Made by a program: the position numbers and the translations under genes
Notes under the pieces: generated by a model
What the model was told of the DNA's origin: nothing
Seen by the model: the letters and a program-made list of their open reading frames with translations, nothing else
The model's database searches: none
Shown: piece after piece, positions 35,003 to 43,513 of the stretch
Layout: each line of letters begins with the position of its first letter
Position numbering within the stretch: the first letter of the stretch is position 1
NCBI RefSeq assembly: GCF_000022085.1
Contig: NC_011894.1
Coordinates: forward strand, 1,948,501 to 2,012,500
Reading direction: 5' to 3'
Length of the DNA: 64,000 bases
Origin: Methylobacterium nodulans ORS 2060
GTDB taxonomy: Bacteria > Pseudomonadota > Alphaproteobacteria > Rhizobiales > Beijerinckiaceae

Positions 35003-35248
35003 GAGCACGGAGCCTTGAACCTCACCACGTTGAGGGCGTCCCCGTCCCCGCAGAGTCTGAAACGGGTGGAGAGCCGCCTTTGGCCTGTCGCAAAAATCAG
35101 CTTTTCGTGAACCACTTTTGCGAGCGTGTTTTGCGACAGAATTTCCCGTGAGTTCCCAGTACGGTCGATTTAGCCGCGAAAATCAGGATTTTCGTGACAA
35201 GGCGTAACCTGCCGGAGCGCGAAGTAAGCGCCCCGGCAGATCAGCATA
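35003..35248. other. Left boundary of low-GC islet
   Basis: Gene-free stretch where base composition falls well below that of the flanks. It holds the inverted pair CTGTCGCAAAA/TTTTGCGACAG (35085-35095, 35129-35139). It also has a palindrome CGAAAATC-AG-GATTTTCG (35177-35194), which resembles the CAAAAATCAGCTTTTCG inside the first pair. Confidence 0.6.
35085..35139. repeat. TGTCGCAAAA inverted pair, left islet edge
   Basis: Arms CTGTCGCAAAA (35085-35095) and TTTTGCGACAG (35129-35139). A matching structure with the same spacing lies at 36161-36211. The paired layout recalls recombinase- or transposase-bound ends. Confidence 0.65.
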
Positions 35249-35960
35249 TCAGGCTATCGCTTGAAACTGAACCTTACCTTCGTGCAAGAAGCATGCTTTC
35301 GAGAAAAGGCCCACATCTACTTTGTTGGGCAAGCGTATGTCTTGCATATCCGGCAGAGGCTTTGTCTCTGGGTCATATGAACGGTCAATCTGGGTGATGA
35401 AGGCGAGAACGATTCCGGTCTTTCGCGCGAATCTTTGCAGGGCATCTATTTGTTCGGAAAGCTCAGGCTTGTTTCGCCGTTGATCGAGAATTTGCAGATA
35501 GTCGATAACGGCGACTGTCCCACGGGAGGCATCGGCAAGATGGCGGATGATATAGTCTGCGCAAATATCGTCAGAGGTCACGATTTCCAGAATATCACCA
35601 AGACTCGACGTTTCGCCCGCCAGTGACTGAATGCGCTCTCGGGTCTCTTGCTCGGTGTATTCGAGCGTGAAGAATACACCTTTCCTGCCGTCGCGGACGG
35701 CATCGAGCAAGAGCTGAAGCCCCAGCAGGGTCTTTCCGTGTCCGGGCCGTGCTCCCAGCAGGAGCAGATCGCCATCGGAAAGCCGGGACAGCATTTCATT
35801 CGCCGTCGCGCCCTTTGCAACTCGGGCGGAAAGCAGGCTCCACCCTGCAAAACCTTTCGCGCGCTATGCGATCTAACGCCGTGTGCAGCGGAATCTTTTC
35901 ATCACGAGCCATCAACTTGGCTCGACGTTTCAGTTGGTAGATTGGAGCGGACAGCTTCAT
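35249..35960 (-). pseudogene. DnaB-like helicase gene with frameshift
   Basis: RecA-fold ATPase related to the DnaB C-terminal domain. From the ATG at 35960 (GGAGG 7 nt upstream) the frame reads MKLSAPIYQLKRRAKLMARD ... ALDRIARE and then shifts at about 35855-35857 (a run of three A on the coding strand). After the shift it continues GFAGWSLLSARVAKGAT, then Walker A GARPGHGKT, Walker B VAVIDYLQIL, sensor-like FITQID, and KVDVGLF near the end. A one-base gain or two-base loss explains it. Base composition is clearly lower in GC than the neighbours. It could be a pseudogene or a sequencing error. The 5' part matches a helicase-like family common in Hyphomicrobiales, from memory. Confidence 0.75.
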
Positions 35961-36422
35961 CAAAGAACCTCCATTCCGAGCAGGAAACGCAATCCCTCCT
36001 TATGCGGCGCTCGAACAGATGGTTCGATGATCTCAATACCCCGTATGAACGATACTTCCCCAATGGGAGGGAGGAGGCGCGGGCCAAGCCTGTTCGCTGA
36101 TTTATAGCTTGAGAACGGAGGTCTTAACAAGGGCAGGGTAGCCGACCATGCTCATGTGCATGTCGCAAAATTCCCGATTAAAACGACAGTTTCGCATCCA
36201 ACTTTTGCGACGCTGATGATGGCACTCTCGCGAACTGGCAAGAGGTCCGCATTGTGTCGAAAGCCGACGCCATCTGTCGTCAAGTGGGACGCATATCGGC
36301 TGGCGCTGCCAATCGCACCAATGCTGAGACGTCAACGAAGCTGCCACTGATGATGCAGAAGATGTTCGGGAGCGCGGCGTCCGCTAGCGCAGGTCAGCCA
36401 GACGTGCCTTGGCCGCGGCGGT
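35961..36422. other. Right part of low-GC islet, no gene seen
   Basis: About 460 bp without a convincing gene; short frames on both strands show no homology or ribosome-binding sites that I recognise. It contains the second TGTCGCAAAA/TTTTGCGAC pair at 36161-36211. GC content returns to normal near 36370. Confidence 0.55.
36161..36211. repeat. TGTCGCAAAA inverted pair, right islet edge
   Basis: TGTCGCAAAA (36161-36170) and TTTTGCGAC (36203-36211), spaced like the pair at 35086-35138. The word TGTCGCAAAATTCCCG here corresponds in part to TTTTGCGACAGAATTTCCCG at the left edge. Confidence 0.6.
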
Positions 36423-36899
36423 CTACCGCCCCTTGAACAGCGGGTGCTCCACCTTGTCGCCGGGCCGCAGGCCGAGCTTCGCGGCCGTGCCGGCATTGAG
36501 TTCGAGCACGGCCAGGACCGGTCCGCCGGACGAGATCGTCCGCGTCGAGAGCGGCTCGGTGTCGGCGGCGATGCGGGCGACGGTGCCATCGGCCCGGATG
36601 AACAGCATGTCGAGGGGCAGGTAGGTGTTCTTCATCCACATGGTGACGGGCGCCACCTGGGCGAAATCGAACAGCATCCCGTGATCCGGCGCCATGCTGC
36701 GGCGGAACATCAGACCCTGGGCGCGGCCGGCATCGTCGCGCATCACCTCCACCTGGAAGGCGTGGCGCCCGCTGCGGGACACGATGGTGAGGGGCTCGGT
36801 CGGACCTTCGGCCCGCAGAGGCCACGGCGCGAGCGCCAGGACGAGGACGAGGACGGCGAGCGCCGCCGCGGCGCTGGGCCGCACGAACCGGATCGACAT
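36423..36899 (-). CDS. DUF192 exported protein
   Basis: Protein of 158 aa with an N-terminal signal or anchor (about 9-30, ending PLRAEG) and a DUF192 domain. The core signatures are AQGLMFRRSMAPDHGMLFDF, MWMKNTYLPLDMLFI and GTAAKLGLRPGDKVEHPLF. The function of DUF192 is unknown. It follows the double cold-shock gene by 10 bp on the same strand. As far as I recall, this pairing recurs in alphaproteobacteria, so the two are probably one operon. Confidence 0.88.
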   Translation of the reverse strand: MSIRFVRPSAAAALAVLVLVLALAPWPLRAEGPTEPLTIVSRSGRHAFQVEVMRDDAGRAQGLMFRRSMAPDHGMLFDFAQVAPVTMWMKNTYLPLDMLFIRADGTVARIAADTEPLSTRTISSGGPVLAVLELNAGTAAKLGLRPGDKVEHPLFKGR

Positions 36900-36909
36900 G
36901 GGCTGACCG

Positions 36910-37527
36910 CTAGTGCGAGGCGGGCAGGGCGCCATCCGCCAGGCGCACCTCGGCGGCCATCAGGCCCTTGGAGCCGTCGCCATAGCGCACCATGACCTTT
37001 TCGCCGGGCTTCAGCTCGGCGATGCCGTAGCGCCGCAGGGTCTCCATGTGGACGAAGATGTCCGGCGTGCCGTCGCCGCGGCTCAGGAAGCCGAAGCCGC
37101 GCAGCCGGTTGAACCACTTCACGACCGCGGTCTCGAGCCCGCTCGTCGGCACCACCGTGACATGGGTGCGCGGCATCGGCAGCTCCGCCGGATGCGTCGC
37201 GGTCGACTGGTCGAGGGAGATCACCCGGAAAGCCTGCCAGCCGCGCGCCCGCTGCACCGCCTCCACGACGACGCGCGCGCCCTCGCTCGCGCTCTGATGG
37301 CCGTCGCGCCGCAGGCAGGTCACATGCAGCAGCACGTCCGGAGCGCCGTTGTCCGGCACGATGAAGCCGAACCCCTTGGCGACGTCGAACCACTTGATGC
37401 GGCCGCTGATCTCCACGAGGTCGAGCGGCGCATCCGTCTCGGTGTCCGTGCCGGCGCGTCGAGCGCTGGTCTCGAACATGCTCCCCGGCCTCGGGCCGAG
37501 CGGGCCTGAACCGAATTCGTCCGACAT
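36910..37527 (-). CDS. Double cold-shock-domain protein
   Basis: RNA/DNA-binding protein of 205 aa with two cold-shock domains. The first (about 40-105) contains [18 protein letters not shown] and DVLLHV. The second (about 131-198) contains [20 protein letters not shown] and DIFVHM. RNP1 (KGFGFI / RGFGFL) and RNP2 (VLLHV / IFVHM) are both present. An acidic linker and a 39-residue leader separate them from the N-terminus. Long two-domain CspA-like proteins are typical of alphaproteobacteria. ATG was chosen over a TTG three codons upstream. Confidence 0.9.
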   Translation of the reverse strand: MSDEFGSGPLGPRPGSMFETSARRAGTDTETDAPLDLVEISGRIKWFDVAKGFGFIVPDNGAPDVLLHVTCLRRDGHQSASEGARVVVEAVQRARGWQAFRVISLDQSTATHPAELPMPRTHVTVVPTSGLETAVVKWFNRLRGFGFLSRGDGTPDIFVHMETLRRYGIAELKPGEKVMVRYGDGSKGLMAAEVRLADGALPASH

Positions 37528-37825
37528 CGTAAGCAACCCACACCGAATCGCGGGTGGCGATTCACCCCGGAGCTTAACAAAGTCATGACTTCGGGAAAGC
37601 CCGAATCATTGCCTTATCCCTGGCCGGGTCGGCACCGCGGACAGCGGAACAGGGACGATTCTCGGCCGGATCTGCATCCCGGTCGGGCAGGTCGCCACGG
37701 CGGCGTGCAGGCGCCGCACGCTGGATTCCCGCGATTCCCGGTGCCGCGCGGTTGTGTCGCAGGGGTCGACCGGATTGGGCGCGTCGTCTAGGAGCGGCGG
37801 GCCAAGCGGAGCCGGTGCTGCCGTG

Positions 37826-38830
37826 ATGTCCGTTCTCGCGGCGCTGGGTCGCCGCCTCCTCGCCGCCCCGGCGGCCGGCCGGTTCGCGATTGTCGACGCG
37901 GCCCGCGGCACGGCGCTCGTCGCCATGGCGCTCTACCACCTGACCTGGGATCTCGGCTTCCTGCGGCTGACCCCCGAGAATGCCGCGCTGACGCCGGCCG
38001 GGCGGGCCGCCGCGCACGGCATCGCCGGCAGCTTCCTGGTCCTGGTCGGCGTGAGCCTCGTCCTGGGGCAGGGCAAGACCTTCCGGCCACGGCCCTTCCT
38101 CGCCCGGATCGCGCGCATCGGGACGGCCGCGGCGGTGATCTCGCTCGCGACCTGGATCGCCTTCCCGGAAAGCTGGATCTTCTTCGGGATCCTGCACTGC
38201 ATCGCCCTGTCGAGCCTGCTCGCCCTGCCGGCCCTGCGGCTGCCCCCGTGGCTCGTCGCCGGGGCGGCGCTCGCCGTGCTCGCGGCGCCTGCGATCCTCG
38301 CCCGGAGCGATGCGGCCCCGGCCCTGCTCGACGCGCCGGCCCTGCTGTTCCTCGGACTCGGCCGCGCGGTTCCGTCCACGAACGACTACGTGCCGCTGTT
38401 TCCCTGGTTCGGCTGCGTTCTTGCGGGGATCTGCCTCGCGCGGATCGGCCTGCCGCGCCTCGCCCGGTCCCGGCTGGGAGCCTGGAGGCCCTCATCCCGC
38501 GGCGGCCGGATCCTCGCGGGGGCCGGCCGGCACAGCCTCGCTTTCTACCTCGTCCACCAGCCGGTGCTGCTCGGGCTCCTGTCCGGCGTGGTGGTGATGA
38601 CCGGGCCGCATCCCCGGGCGGGCGAGGCGAGCTTCCTGCGGGATTACCGGGACAACTGCGCCACGGCCGGAGGCAGCCCGGAAAGCTGCCGGGTGGCAGC
38701 GCGCTGCCTGCTCGGGCGCCTGCGCGAGGAAGGGCTGTGGCAGGCGGCCGAGCAGGGCGCGCTCACGGAGGAGCAGCGCGCCCGGGCCGTGGCGCTCTCT
38801 CAGGCCTGCTTCATGGAACAGGCCGAATGA
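37826..38830 (+). CDS. DUF1624 membrane protein (HGSNAT-like)
   Basis: Polytopic membrane protein of 334 aa, about eight membrane segments. The N-terminal FAIVDAARGTALVAMALYHLTWDLGFL is the DUF1624/heparan-alpha-glucosaminide N-acetyltransferase-like signature with the His (YHLTWD) thought to carry acetyl in that superfamily. The last third (from about residue 265) is soluble, with two Cys near the end. The acceptor is unknown; an envelope acyl modification is possible. ATG was chosen; an in-frame GTG lies 72 bp upstream. Confidence 0.82.
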   Translation: MSVLAALGRRLLAAPAAGRFAIVDAARGTALVAMALYHLTWDLGFLRLTPENAALTPAGRAAAHGIAGSFLVLVGVSLVLGQGKTFRPRPFLARIARIGTAAAVISLATWIAFPESWIFFGILHCIALSSLLALPALRLPPWLVAGAALAVLAAPAILARSDAAPALLDAPALLFLGLGRAVPSTNDYVPLFPWFGCVLAGICLARIGLPRLARSRLGAWRPSSRGGRILAGAGRHSLAFYLVHQPVLLGLLSGVVVMTGPHPRAGEASFLRDYRDNCATAGGSPESCRVAARCLLGRLREEGLWQAAEQGALTEEQRARAVALSQACFMEQAE

Positions 38831-38843
38831 GGGGGAGGGACCG

Positions 38844-39410
38844 TCAGTCCTTCGCGCGCTCCACGTAGGAGCCGTCCGCCGTCATGATGACGACGCGGGT
38901 GCCCGCCGTGATGTGGGGCGGCACCTGGGTGCGCACGCCGTTCGAGAGCGTGGCGGGCTTGTAGGAGGAGGAGGCGGTCTGGCCCTTGGTGACCGGCTCG
39001 GTCTCGGTGACCTCGAGGGTCACCCGCTGGGGGAGCTCGATGGCGAGCGGCACGCCGTTGTGGAGCGAGAGCATCACCGCCATGCCCTCCTGCAGGTAGG
39101 CGGCCTGGTCGCCGATCACGTCCTCGGGCACCGCCACCTGCTCGTAGGATTCGGGGTTCATGAAGTGGAAGCCCTCGCCGTCCGAGTACAGGAAGGTGTG
39201 CTCCCGGTCCTCCACGAAGGCGCGCTCGACCTGCTCGGTGGTGCGGTAGCGCTCGGAGACCTTCACGCCATCGGTGATGCGACGCATGTCGAGCTGGGTC
39301 ACCGGGGTGCCCTTGCCGGGATGGATGTTCTCGGCGGAGAGGATCACGTAGAGGCGGCCGTCCTTCTCGACGACGTTGCCTTTGCGAAGCGAGCTGGCGA
39401 TCACCTTCAC
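38844..39410 (-). CDS. efp: Elongation factor P
   Basis: Translation factor of 188 aa that relieves stalling at polyproline. It shows the three-domain layout, with the modifiable lysine K33 in the HPGKGTP loop and the C-terminal [18 protein letters not shown] segment. It is divergent from epmA and epmB, which form the beta-lysylation pathway, and this supports that K33 is lysylated here. The gap between the divergent starts is 129 bp. Confidence 0.95.
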   Translation of the reverse strand: MKVIASSLRKGNVVEKDGRLYVILSAENIHPGKGTPVTQLDMRRITDGVKVSERYRTTEQVERAFVEDREHTFLYSDGEGFHFMNPESYEQVAVPEDVIGDQAAYLQEGMAVMLSLHNGVPLAIELPQRVTLEVTETEPVTKGQTASSSYKPATLSNGVRTQVPPHITAGTRVVIMTADGSYVERAKD

Positions 39411-39539
39411 GGGTCGGGTCCTAAGAGCGAGCGTTGACAGAATCGGTCGGCGTCCCGCAAGCCGCTGCCGGCTGCGGGTGCCCGAGCGCCCGCCCTATCG
39501 CATCTGACGCGCGACCGCCAGTCGCGACCGGTTCGACCG

Positions 39540-40592
39540 ATGACCTCCGTCTCCCCCTGGTGGACTCCCCATGTCCACGCTGACCGTCGCCCCCGCCTTC
39601 TTGCCCGCAACCGCATCAAGGCGGCCCTGCGGTCCTGGTTTTCCGATCGCGGCTTCGTCGAGGTCGACACCGCCGCCCTCCAGGTCTCGCCCGGCAACGA
39701 GGCGCATCTTTCCGCCTTCGCCACCCGGGCGATCGGGCCGGACGGGCGGGGCATGCCGCTCTATCTCCACACCTCGCCCGAATTCGCCTGCAAGAAGCTT
39801 CTCGCCGCGGGCGAGCGGCGGCTCGTGAGCTTCGCGCCCGTCTACCGCAACCGGGAGCGCGGCCCGCTGCACCATCCGGAATTCACGCTCCTCGAATGGT
39901 ACCGGGTGGGCGAACCCTACGGCGTGCTGATGCGCGACTGCGCAGCGCTCCTCGCGCTCGCGGCCGAGACGGCCGGCACGGACAGGTTCCGGTTTCGGGA
40001 CCGCGAGGCCGACGCCCTCGCCGAGCCCGAGCGGCTCACCGTCGCGGAGGCCTTCTGGCGCTTTTCCGGCATCGACCTCCTCGCCACCGTGGCGGCGGAC
40101 GGCACCACCGACCGGGCGGCTTTCCAGGCGGCGGTCGCGGGCGCCGGCATCCGCACCGCTCCCGACGATACCTGGGCCGACCTGTTCAGCCGCGTCCTCG
40201 TCGAGCGCATCGAGCCGGAGCTCGGGCAGGGCCGGGCGACGATCCTGTGCGAGTACCCGATTCCCGAGGCGGCCCTCGCCCGCCCGAGCCCGCACGACCC
40301 GCGGGTGGCCGAGCGGTTCGAGCTCTATTGTTGCGGGGTCGAGCTCGCCAACGCCTTCGGCGAACTCACGGATGCGGACGAGCAGCGCCGCCGCTTCATG
40401 GCCGAGATGGACGAGAAGGAGCGCATCTACGGGGAGCGCTACCCGCTCGACGAGGATTTCCTGGCGGCGCTGGCCCGGATGCCCGAGGCGAGCGGCATCG
40501 CCCTCGGCTTCGACCGGCTCGTCATGCTGGCGACGGGCGCCCGCCGGATCGAGGAGGTGATCTGGACCCCCGTCGCGGAGGCGCCGCGGTGA
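39540..40592 (+). CDS. epmA: EF-P lysine ligase EpmA
   Basis: Class II lysyl-tRNA synthetase paralogue of 350 aa without the anticodon-binding domain. It joins (R)-beta-lysine to EF-P. Motif 2 is YRNRERGPLHHPEFTLLEWYR and motif 3 is GIALGFDRLVML; the N-terminal RNRIKAALRSWFSDRGFVEVDT fits EpmA. The stop overlaps the epmB start (GTGA). The efp target gene lies immediately divergent. There is no strong Shine-Dalgarno. Confidence 0.95.
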   Translation: MTSVSPWWTPHVHADRRPRLLARNRIKAALRSWFSDRGFVEVDTAALQVSPGNEAHLSAFATRAIGPDGRGMPLYLHTSPEFACKKLLAAGERRLVSFAPVYRNRERGPLHHPEFTLLEWYRVGEPYGVLMRDCAALLALAAETAGTDRFRFRDREADALAEPERLTVAEAFWRFSGIDLLATVAADGTTDRAAFQAAVAGAGIRTAPDDTWADLFSRVLVERIEPELGQGRATILCEYPIPEAALARPSPHDPRVAERFELYCCGVELANAFGELTDADEQRRRFMAEMDEKERIYGERYPLDEDFLAALARMPEASGIALGFDRLVMLATGARRIEEVIWTPVAEAPR

Positions 40593-41659
40593 GCCGCCGG
40601 ACCCTGCGCGATCCCGCTGCCCTCGCCGCGGCGGGGCTGGTGCCGGCCGCCCGGCTCCCCGAGCTGGAGCGGGTGGCCGCGCGCTACGCCGTTGCGGTCA
40701 CGCCCGACATGGCCGAGCTGATCGAGGCGCCGGAGGACGGGATCGGCCGCCAGTTCCTGCCGAGCGCCGAGGAGCTGGACACAGCGCCCGGCGAGCGGGC
40801 GGACCCGATCGGCGACAACGCGCATGCGCCGCTGCCGGGCATCGTGCACCGCTACCCGGACCGGGTGCTGCTCAAGCCGCTCCATGTCTGCCCGGTCTAT
40901 TGCCGGTTCTGCTTCCGGCGCGAGGTGGTGGGGCCGAAAGGGGTGGGCTCGCTCGGCGAGGCGGAGCTCGATGCGGCCCTCGCCTATATCGCGGCGCGGC
41001 CGGAGATCTGGGAAGTGGTGGTGACCGGGGGCGACCCCTTCCTGCTCGCGCCCCGGCGCCTGGAGCGCATCGCCGCGGCGCTCGGGGGCATGGAGCATGT
41101 CCGGGTGCTGCGCCTCCACACCCGCGTGCCGGTGGTCGATCCGGCCCGGGTCGATGCGGCGCTCGTCGCCGCCCTGAAGGCCTTCGGCCGGGCGGTGTTC
41201 GTGGCGCTCCATGCCAACCACCCGCGGGAATTCACGCCCGCTTCCCGCGCCGCCCTGGCGCGGCTCGTCGATGCCGGGATCCCGCTGGTGTCGCAATCGG
41301 TGCTGCTGCGGGGCGTCAACGACGATGCCGAGACGCTCGGCCTCTTGATGCGCGCCTTCGTCGAGAACCGGGTGAAGCCCTACTACCTGCACCACGGCGA
41401 CCTCGCGCCCGGCACGGGGCATTTCCGCACCGGACTCGCCGAGGGGCAGGCGCTGATGCGGATTCTGCGCGGACGCGTCTCGGGCCTCTGCCAGCCCACT
41501 TACGTCCTCGACATTCCGGGCGGACACGGCAAGGTGCCGGTGGGGCCGGGCTACCTTGCGCCACGGGGCGCGGGCTGGACCGTCACCGATCCGGACGGGC
41601 GCGAGCACGCCTATCCGCCGGAGGAGGAGGGCCAATGCGCAGACTCTGGGGACGCTTGA
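40589..41659 (+). CDS. epmB: EF-P beta-lysine synthase EpmB (radical SAM)
   Basis: Lysine 2,3-aminomutase family enzyme of 356 aa that makes (R)-beta-lysine for EF-P. The radical SAM cluster motif is CPVYCRFC (C101, C105, C108), preceded by PGIVHRYPDRVLLKP. The PLP lysine is in IPGGHGKVPVGP. GTG start overlapping epmA by four bases. Its length suits EpmB more than the larger catabolic KamA. The 3' end overlaps the GST gene by 25 bp. Confidence 0.93.
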   Translation: MSRRTLRDPAALAAAGLVPAARLPELERVAARYAVAVTPDMAELIEAPEDGIGRQFLPSAEELDTAPGERADPIGDNAHAPLPGIVHRYPDRVLLKPLHVCPVYCRFCFRREVVGPKGVGSLGEAELDAALAYIAARPEIWEVVVTGGDPFLLAPRRLERIAAALGGMEHVRVLRLHTRVPVVDPARVDAALVAALKAFGRAVFVALHANHPREFTPASRAALARLVDAGIPLVSQSVLLRGVNDDAETLGLLMRAFVENRVKPYYLHHGDLAPGTGHFRTGLAEGQALMRILRGRVSGLCQPTYVLDIPGGHGKVPVGPGYLAPRGAGWTVTDPDGREHAYPPEEEGQCADSGDA

Positions 41660-42255
41660 GCTCCGTCAACGTGCAGAAAGCGGTCTGGGCGCTGGAGGAG
41701 CTGAGCCTCGCTTACGAGCGGGTGGAGGCGGGCGGCGCCTTCGGGCGGGTGCGCGAGCCGGCTTATCTCGCCCTCAACCCGAACGGCCTCGTGCCGGTCC
41801 TCGAGGAGGACGGCTACGTCCTGTGGGAGTCGAACGCCATCCTGCGCTACGTCGCCAGCGGGCATGGGCGCGGCACGCTCTGGCCGGAGGACCTGCGGGT
41901 GCGGGGCCATGTCGACCAGTGGCTCGACTGGCAGGCCACCACCTTCACGCCCGCGATGCGTGATGCCTTCTGGCAGACGGTCCGCGTGCCCGCCGGTGAG
42001 CGCGATGCCGGGCTCATCGCCCGCTCCGTCGCCGCGACCGAGGAGGCCGCCTCCATTCTCGACGCGCATTTCGCGGGGCGCAGCTTCGCGGTGGGCGACG
42101 CCTTCACGGCTGCCGACATCGCGCTCGGCTGCGCGGCACATCGCTGGCTGCATCTCGCCGTCGACCGGCAGCCCCGCCCGCATCTGCTGGCCTGGTATGC
42201 ACGGGTCGCCGCCCGCCCGGCGGCGGCCACGGTCCTGACGACGCCGATCACCTGA
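41635..42255 (+). CDS. Glutathione S-transferase
   Basis: Protein of 206 aa. The N-terminal thioredoxin-like domain carries SSVNVQKAVWALEELSLAYE, PNGLVPVL and WESNAILRYVA (glutathione binding, ES motif); the C-terminal part is all-helical with DIALGCAAHRW. The usual catalytic Ser or Tyr is probably in RLSSVNVQK. A strong GAGGAGGAGG Shine-Dalgarno lies inside the 3' end of epmB, so translation is linked to that operon. The substrate is unknown. Confidence 0.9.
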   Translation: MRRLWGRLSSVNVQKAVWALEELSLAYERVEAGGAFGRVREPAYLALNPNGLVPVLEEDGYVLWESNAILRYVASGHGRGTLWPEDLRVRGHVDQWLDWQATTFTPAMRDAFWQTVRVPAGERDAGLIARSVAATEEAASILDAHFAGRSFAVGDAFTAADIALGCAAHRWLHLAVDRQPRPHLLAWYARVAARPAAATVLTTPIT

Positions 42256-42398
42256 CGGCCCGCGCTCCGGGTCCCGGCCGCCGTCGATCCTGCGCGGGAG
42301 GGCGGGGGCCGCGGGCCTTCTGCGCGGCAGGTTCATCGTCTATGGGCCTACGCTGAAGGCCTTTCCTCCCCAGGGCCCCCGCCCATAGGACCCCCGCC

Positions 42399-43100
42399 AT
42401 GCCCCTCGACAAGACGCTGATCGACGCGCTGCAGGCCGTCACCACCGCGACCCTCACCACGGTGATGCTCAAGAAGGGCATCCGGCGCTGCTGGATGAAG
42501 GGGCCGCAGCCGCGCTTCGCGGCGGGCACCCGCGTGGTCGGGCCGGCCTTCACCCTGCGCTTCGTGCCCGCGCGCGAGGACCTCGCCACGCCGGAATCCT
42601 GGTCGAGCCCGACCTCGACCCGCGGCGCCATCGAGGCGATGCCCGAAGGCTGTATCGCGGTCGTGGACGCGATGGGCATCACCGAGGCCGGCATCTTCGG
42701 CGACATCCTGGCGGCGCGGATGCGGAAGCGGGGCGTCGCCGCCCTGGTCACGGACGGGGTGATGCGCGACGGCGAGGGCGTCGCGGGCACCGGCCTGCCG
42801 GTCTGGTGCGCGGGCGTCGCGGCGCCGGCCTCCGTCGCCGGCCTGACCTTCGTGGGCTGGAACCAGCCGATCGGCTGCGGCGGCGTCGCGGTGTTCCCGG
42901 ACGACATCATCGTGGCGGATGGGGACGGCGCCGTGGTGATCCCGGCCGCCATCGCCCAGGATGTGGCGCTCGCCGCCGTCGAGCAGGAGCGGCTCGAACT
43001 CTGGATCATGCGCGAGGTGGAGAAGGGCGTGCCGCTGCCCGGCCTCTATCCGCCGAATGCCGAGACCAGGGCGCGCTACGAGGCCGAGACGGGCCAGTAG
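42399..43100 (+). CDS. RraA-like protein / HMG aldolase family
   Basis: Protein of 233 aa of the RraA/4-hydroxy-4-methyl-2-oxoglutarate aldolase fold. Family segments are RVVGPAFTLRFVP, GDILAARMRKRGVAALVTDGVMRD and VFPDDIIVADGDGAVVIP, with the metal-binding Asp in VTDGVMRD. Some members regulate RNase E and others are class II aldolases; this sequence looks closer to the enzyme-like branch because of the longer C-terminus, but that is uncertain. The TAG stop lies two bases before a family A repeat. Confidence 0.85.
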   Translation: MPLDKTLIDALQAVTTATLTTVMLKKGIRRCWMKGPQPRFAAGTRVVGPAFTLRFVPAREDLATPESWSSPTSTRGAIEAMPEGCIAVVDAMGITEAGIFGDILAARMRKRGVAALVTDGVMRDGEGVAGTGLPVWCAGVAAPASVAGLTFVGWNQPIGCGGVAVFPDDIIVADGDGAVVIPAAIAQDVALAAVEQERLELWIMREVEKGVPLPGLYPPNAETRARYEAETGQ

Positions 43101-43102
43101 TC

Positions 43103-43243
43103 ATACCAATGGCCCAAGATGCTGACGCATCGGGCCATTGACCCATCTCGAATTTCCGGTGCCAAGCCAGAGATTTTATTGAAGAGGCTTAGCGAAAATT
43201 CGAGAACGGAACCAACGGTCATTGAAAATGACCGTTGGTATCA
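43103..43243. repeat. Two-hairpin palindromic repeat, family A, copy 2 (inverted)
   Basis: Inverted relative to copy 1 at 16446-16601: hairpin with CCAATGGCCC/GGGCCATTG at its left end, linker with GCGAAAATTCGAGAAC, and hairpin CCAACGGTC/GACCGTTGG at its right end. The terminal TATCA provides the stop codon of the minus-strand DUF3253 gene. It fills the gap between two converging genes. Confidence 0.87.
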
Positions 43244-43513
43244 GCGCGGCAGCGCGAGGCGGTAGACGCCGCGAAAATCGTCCGGATCGGGAACCACGCG
43301 CCCCTTGCGCAGAATCGCGATCCGGCCCTGCTTCATCAGACGCACCGCCTCCCGGCGGACCGGCTGCATCAGCGGGCTCCAGCCCTCCGGATGCGGCCCG
43401 CCGAGCGCGCGGGCGACCTCCGAGGGGCAGACGCTCCGGCCGGGCCCCCGCTCCTCCACGAGCCGGAGCAGGGTCTCGGCGATGGCGGCGTCATCGGGGC
43501 GGTCCGGGCTCAT
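43241..43513 (-). CDS. DUF3253 protein
   Basis: Small winged-helix-like protein of 90 aa. The DUF3253 pattern is visible: ETLLRLVEERGPGRSVCPSEVARAL, WSPLMQPVRREAVRLMKQGRIAILRKG and the C-terminal FRGVYRLALP. The function is unknown; a nucleic-acid-binding role is possible. Its ATG lies within the 3' end of the DUF599 gene (23-bp overlap), so they form one operon. The TGA stop is the end of a family A repeat. Confidence 0.85.
   Translation of the reverse strand: MSPDRPDDAAIAETLLRLVEERGPGRSVCPSEVARALGGPHPEGWSPLMQPVRREAVRLMKQGRIAILRKGRVVPDPDDFRGVYRLALPR

Noticed and set aside
35902..36087. A possible 61-aa protein on the minus strand upstream of the helicase-like gene.
   Set aside because: It overlaps the start region of the better supported helicase frame, has no homology that I recognise, and lies in low-GC DNA where short open frames are less biased.
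36102..36350. Short open frames on both strands in the right part of the islet.
   Set aside because: No ribosome-binding site, no homology, and they run through the inverted TGTCGCAAAA structure.
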